The notes under the pieces were generated by a model. The model searched no databases. It was not told where the DNA came from and worked only from the letters and a program-made list of their open reading frames with translations. Below, one piece after another: positions 62,437 through 64,000 of a DNA stretch of 64,000 nt (position 1 is its first letter; the number at the start of each line of letters is the position of its first letter). This DNA comes from Haloarcula marina (GTDB lineage Archaea > Halobacteriota > Halobacteria > Halobacteriales > Haloarculaceae), in the NCBI RefSeq assembly GCF_024218775.1, contig NZ_CP100404.1, forward strand, positions 248,001 through 312,000. The letters run 5' to 3'. The position numbers and the translations under genes were made by a program.

Positions 62437-64000
62437 TTACATCATGCCGCCCATGCCGCCGCCCATGCCGCCCATGCCGCCGCCCATGCCGCCGGGCGCG
62501 CCGCCGGGGCCGCCGGGGCCGCCTTCGTCTTCGTCGTCGTCGCCCTGGCCACCCTTCAGGTCGCCAGCGGCGATGACGTCGTCGATGCGCAGAATCATCA
62601 CGGCCGCCTCGGTGGCGGACTCGATGGCCTGCGTCTTCACGCGCAGCGGTTCGACGACGCCGTCTTCTTCCATGTCGACGATTTCGCCGGAGTAGGCGTC
62701 GAGACCAGAGGTGACGGCTCCGCCGTCGTGCTTGCTGCGGAGGTCCACGAGCGAGTCGATGGGGTCGTGACCCGCGTTCTCCGCGAGCGTGCGCGGGATG
62801 ACGTCGATGGCGTCGGCGAACGCCTCGACGGCGAGCTGTTCGCGCCCCCCGACGGAGTCGGCGTAGTCACGCAGGCCCAGCGCGAGCTGGGTCTCGGGGG
62901 CACCGCCGCCGGGCAGGACCTTGCCGTCCTCCAGCGTGGCGGCGACGACGCCGAGCGAGTCCTCGATGGCGCGCTCGACTTCGTCGACGACGTGTTCGGT
63001 GCCGCCGCGGAGAATCATCGTGACGGCCTTGGCGTCTTCGACTTCCTCGACGAAGATGCGCTCGTCGCCCGCGATGTCCTTCTGTGCGACGGAGCCAGCG
63101 AAGCCGAGGTCATCCTCGGTGATGTCGTCGATGTTCGAGACGATGCGCGCGCCGGTCGAGCGCGAGAGGGCCTCGATGTCGGACTTCTTCGCGCGGCGCA
63201 CCGCGAGGATGCCCTCCTGTGCGAGGTAGTGCTGGGCCATGTCGTCGATGCCCTTCTGGCAGAAGACCACGTCGGCACCGGACTCGGCGAGCTTGTCGAC
63301 CATCTCCTTCAGCTGTGCCTCTTCCTGGTCGAGGAACTGCTGAAGCTGGTCGGGGTCGGTGACGTTGACCTCGGTATCGAGTTCCGTCTCGGGGACCTCG
63401 ATAGCGGTGTCGAGCAGGGCGATGTCGGCGTCCTCGACGGCGAAGGGCATGTTGTCGTGGACGCGCTCCTTGTCCACGATGACGCCCTCGACGAGTTCGG
63501 ACTCGTCGGTGGAGCCACCGACGACCGTCTCGATCTGGATGTTGTCCGTGTCGACGAGGCCGTCCTCGGCGACGGACTGGGCCGCGCGGACGACGAGTTC
63601 CGCCAGCACGTCCTTCGAGGACTCCGCGCCCTTGCCGGTCATGGCCGTGCCAGCGACCTTCTCCAGCGTCTCGGTGTCGTCGGCGTCGACGTCGATGGCG
63701 TTCTCTTCGAGAATCTCCTTGGCCTTCTCGGCGGCCTGTCGGTATCCCTGCGCCAGAATCGTGGCGTGGATGTCCTGGTCGAGGAGTTCCTCGGCCTTCG
63801 AGAGGAGTTCACCGGCGATGACGACGGCCGTCGTCGTCCCGTCGCCCACCTCGTCCTCTTGGGTCTGGGCGACTTCGACGATCATGTTGGCCGCGGGGTG
63901 TTCGATGTCCATCTCGTCGAGGATGGTGACGCCGTCGTTCGTGACGACGACGGACCCCGAGTTGTCGACGAGCATCTTGTCCATGCCCTTCGGACCGAGT
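62437..64000 (-). CDS. Thermosome (group II chaperonin) subunit, partial
   Basis: The gene runs off the right edge; 521 codons are visible, lacking about the first 40 residues. Group II chaperonins fold proteins inside an ATP-driven double ring with a built-in lid. The first visible residues are [12 protein letters not shown], and the ATP-site [15 protein letters not shown] follows soon after. The C-terminus has a (GGM)n tail ([18 protein letters not shown]), common in haloarchaeal Cct proteins and facing the ring cavity. Subunit type (alpha/beta) cannot be decided here. Confidence 0.96.
   Translation of the reverse strand, partial: LGPKGMDKMLVDNSGSVVVTNDGVTILDEMDIEHPAANMIVEVAQTQEDEVGDGTTTAVVIAGELLSKAEELLDQDIHATILAQGYRQAAEKAKEILEENAIDVDADDTETLEKVAGTAMTGKGAESSKDVLAELVVRAAQSVAEDGLVDTDNIQIETVVGGSTDESELVEGVIVDKERVHDNMPFAVEDADIALLDTAIEVPETELDTEVNVTDPDQLQQFLDQEEAQLKEMVDKLAESGADVVFCQKGIDDMAQHYLAQEGILAVRRAKKSDIEALSRSTGARIVSNIDDITEDDLGFAGSVAQKDIAGDERIFVEEVEDAKAVTMILRGGTEHVVDEVERAIEDSLGVVAATLEDGKVLPGGGAPETQLALGLRDYADSVGGREQLAVEAFADAIDVIPRTLAENAGHDPIDSLVDLRSKHDGGAVTSGLDAYSGEIVDMEEDGVVEPLRVKTQAIESATEAAVMILRIDDVIAAGDLKGGQGDDDEDEGGPGGPGGAPGGMGGGMGGMGGGMGGMM

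Noticed and set aside
62444-62560. Tandem repeat-like GCCGCCCATGCC units
   Set aside because: These encode the (GGM)n tail of the thermosome subunit, a normal family feature rather than a satellite or CRISPR.

Overview
The window is a GC-rich chromosomal stretch from a haloarchaeon (class Halobacteria). Evidence: strongly acidic proteomes in every confident ORF, archaeal information-processing genes (TATA-binding protein, primase large subunit PriL, aIF2 gamma, Rpo7/Spt4, L40e, thermosome), archaeal tRNA methyltransferases (Trm-G10, Trm1), a GTP-dependent dephospho-CoA kinase, and AT-rich TATA boxes about 25-30 nt ahead of many start codons, consistent with leaderless mRNAs. The genus cannot be named from the sequence alone. 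Genes are densely packed on both strands, mostly housekeeping. I see no rRNA, tRNA, CRISPR array or intact transposase.

Layout. 1-4.8 kb: a partial SWIM-like gene, a small membrane protein, priL, and two tandem MATE-family efflux genes. 4.9-10.6 kb: S-adenosylhomocysteine metabolism (ahcY plus an SAH/MTA-deaminase-type amidohydrolase), an MFS transporter and hisG. 10.65-12.1 kb: a less GC-rich HxlR/NAD(P)-oxidoreductase module bracketed by a 12-bp inverted repeat, the best candidate for acquired DNA. 12.1-21 kb: ggt, MFS, tbp, trm-G10 and the conserved eif2g-PIN-rpo7-spt4-DPCK operon. 21-30.8 kb: response regulator, APC permease with TrkA protein, DUF5787-type protein, MBL hydrolase, AAA+ ATPase, a membrane protein carrying five YegP/HVO_2922-type repeats, PPOX-fold protein and thiolase. 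31-38.5 kb: two TrmB-type sugar regulators around a small beta-sandwich-like protein, a thioesterase, a cation/proton antiporter with TrkA domains, an MBL hydrolase, a decayed methyltransferase and a Tat-exported cupredoxin. 38.8-52.4 kb: serS, Nudix, peroxiredoxin with a long acidic tail, Tsr3-type protein, enolase-like protein, L40e, ThuA-like protein, a DUF5786/DUF99/uracil-DNA glycosylase group, hisH, histidine kinase and trm1. 52.5-64 kb: a fourth-family-member MATE gene, YihY/BrkB protein, glnA divergent from lrp, a TetR-MATE operon, a pseudokinase, an AEC transporter, a zinc-ribbon miniprotein and the thermosome gene (cut by the window edge).

The most interesting connection is regulatory. 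A TetR regulator at 57378-57974 overlaps a MATE gene by 4 bp and has a TGACTG/CAGTCA palindrome in its own promoter. A near-identical but longer palindrome lies 54 kb away, on the predicted TATA box and start site of the MATE gene at 3307. That second promoter also appears to drive a 14-codon leaderless ORF that overlaps the MATE start codon by GTGA. Together this looks like a small two-transporter efflux regulon with translational coupling at one target.

Other items worth attention are the kinase-fold protein lacking all canonical catalytic residues, the five-repeat membrane protein with a perfect inverted repeat next to its TATA box, the internally deleted methyltransferase relic, a DUF5787-type protein with a nuclease-like ExK pattern, and the coupling of DUF99 (endonuclease dU-like) to a family-4 uracil-DNA glycosylase.
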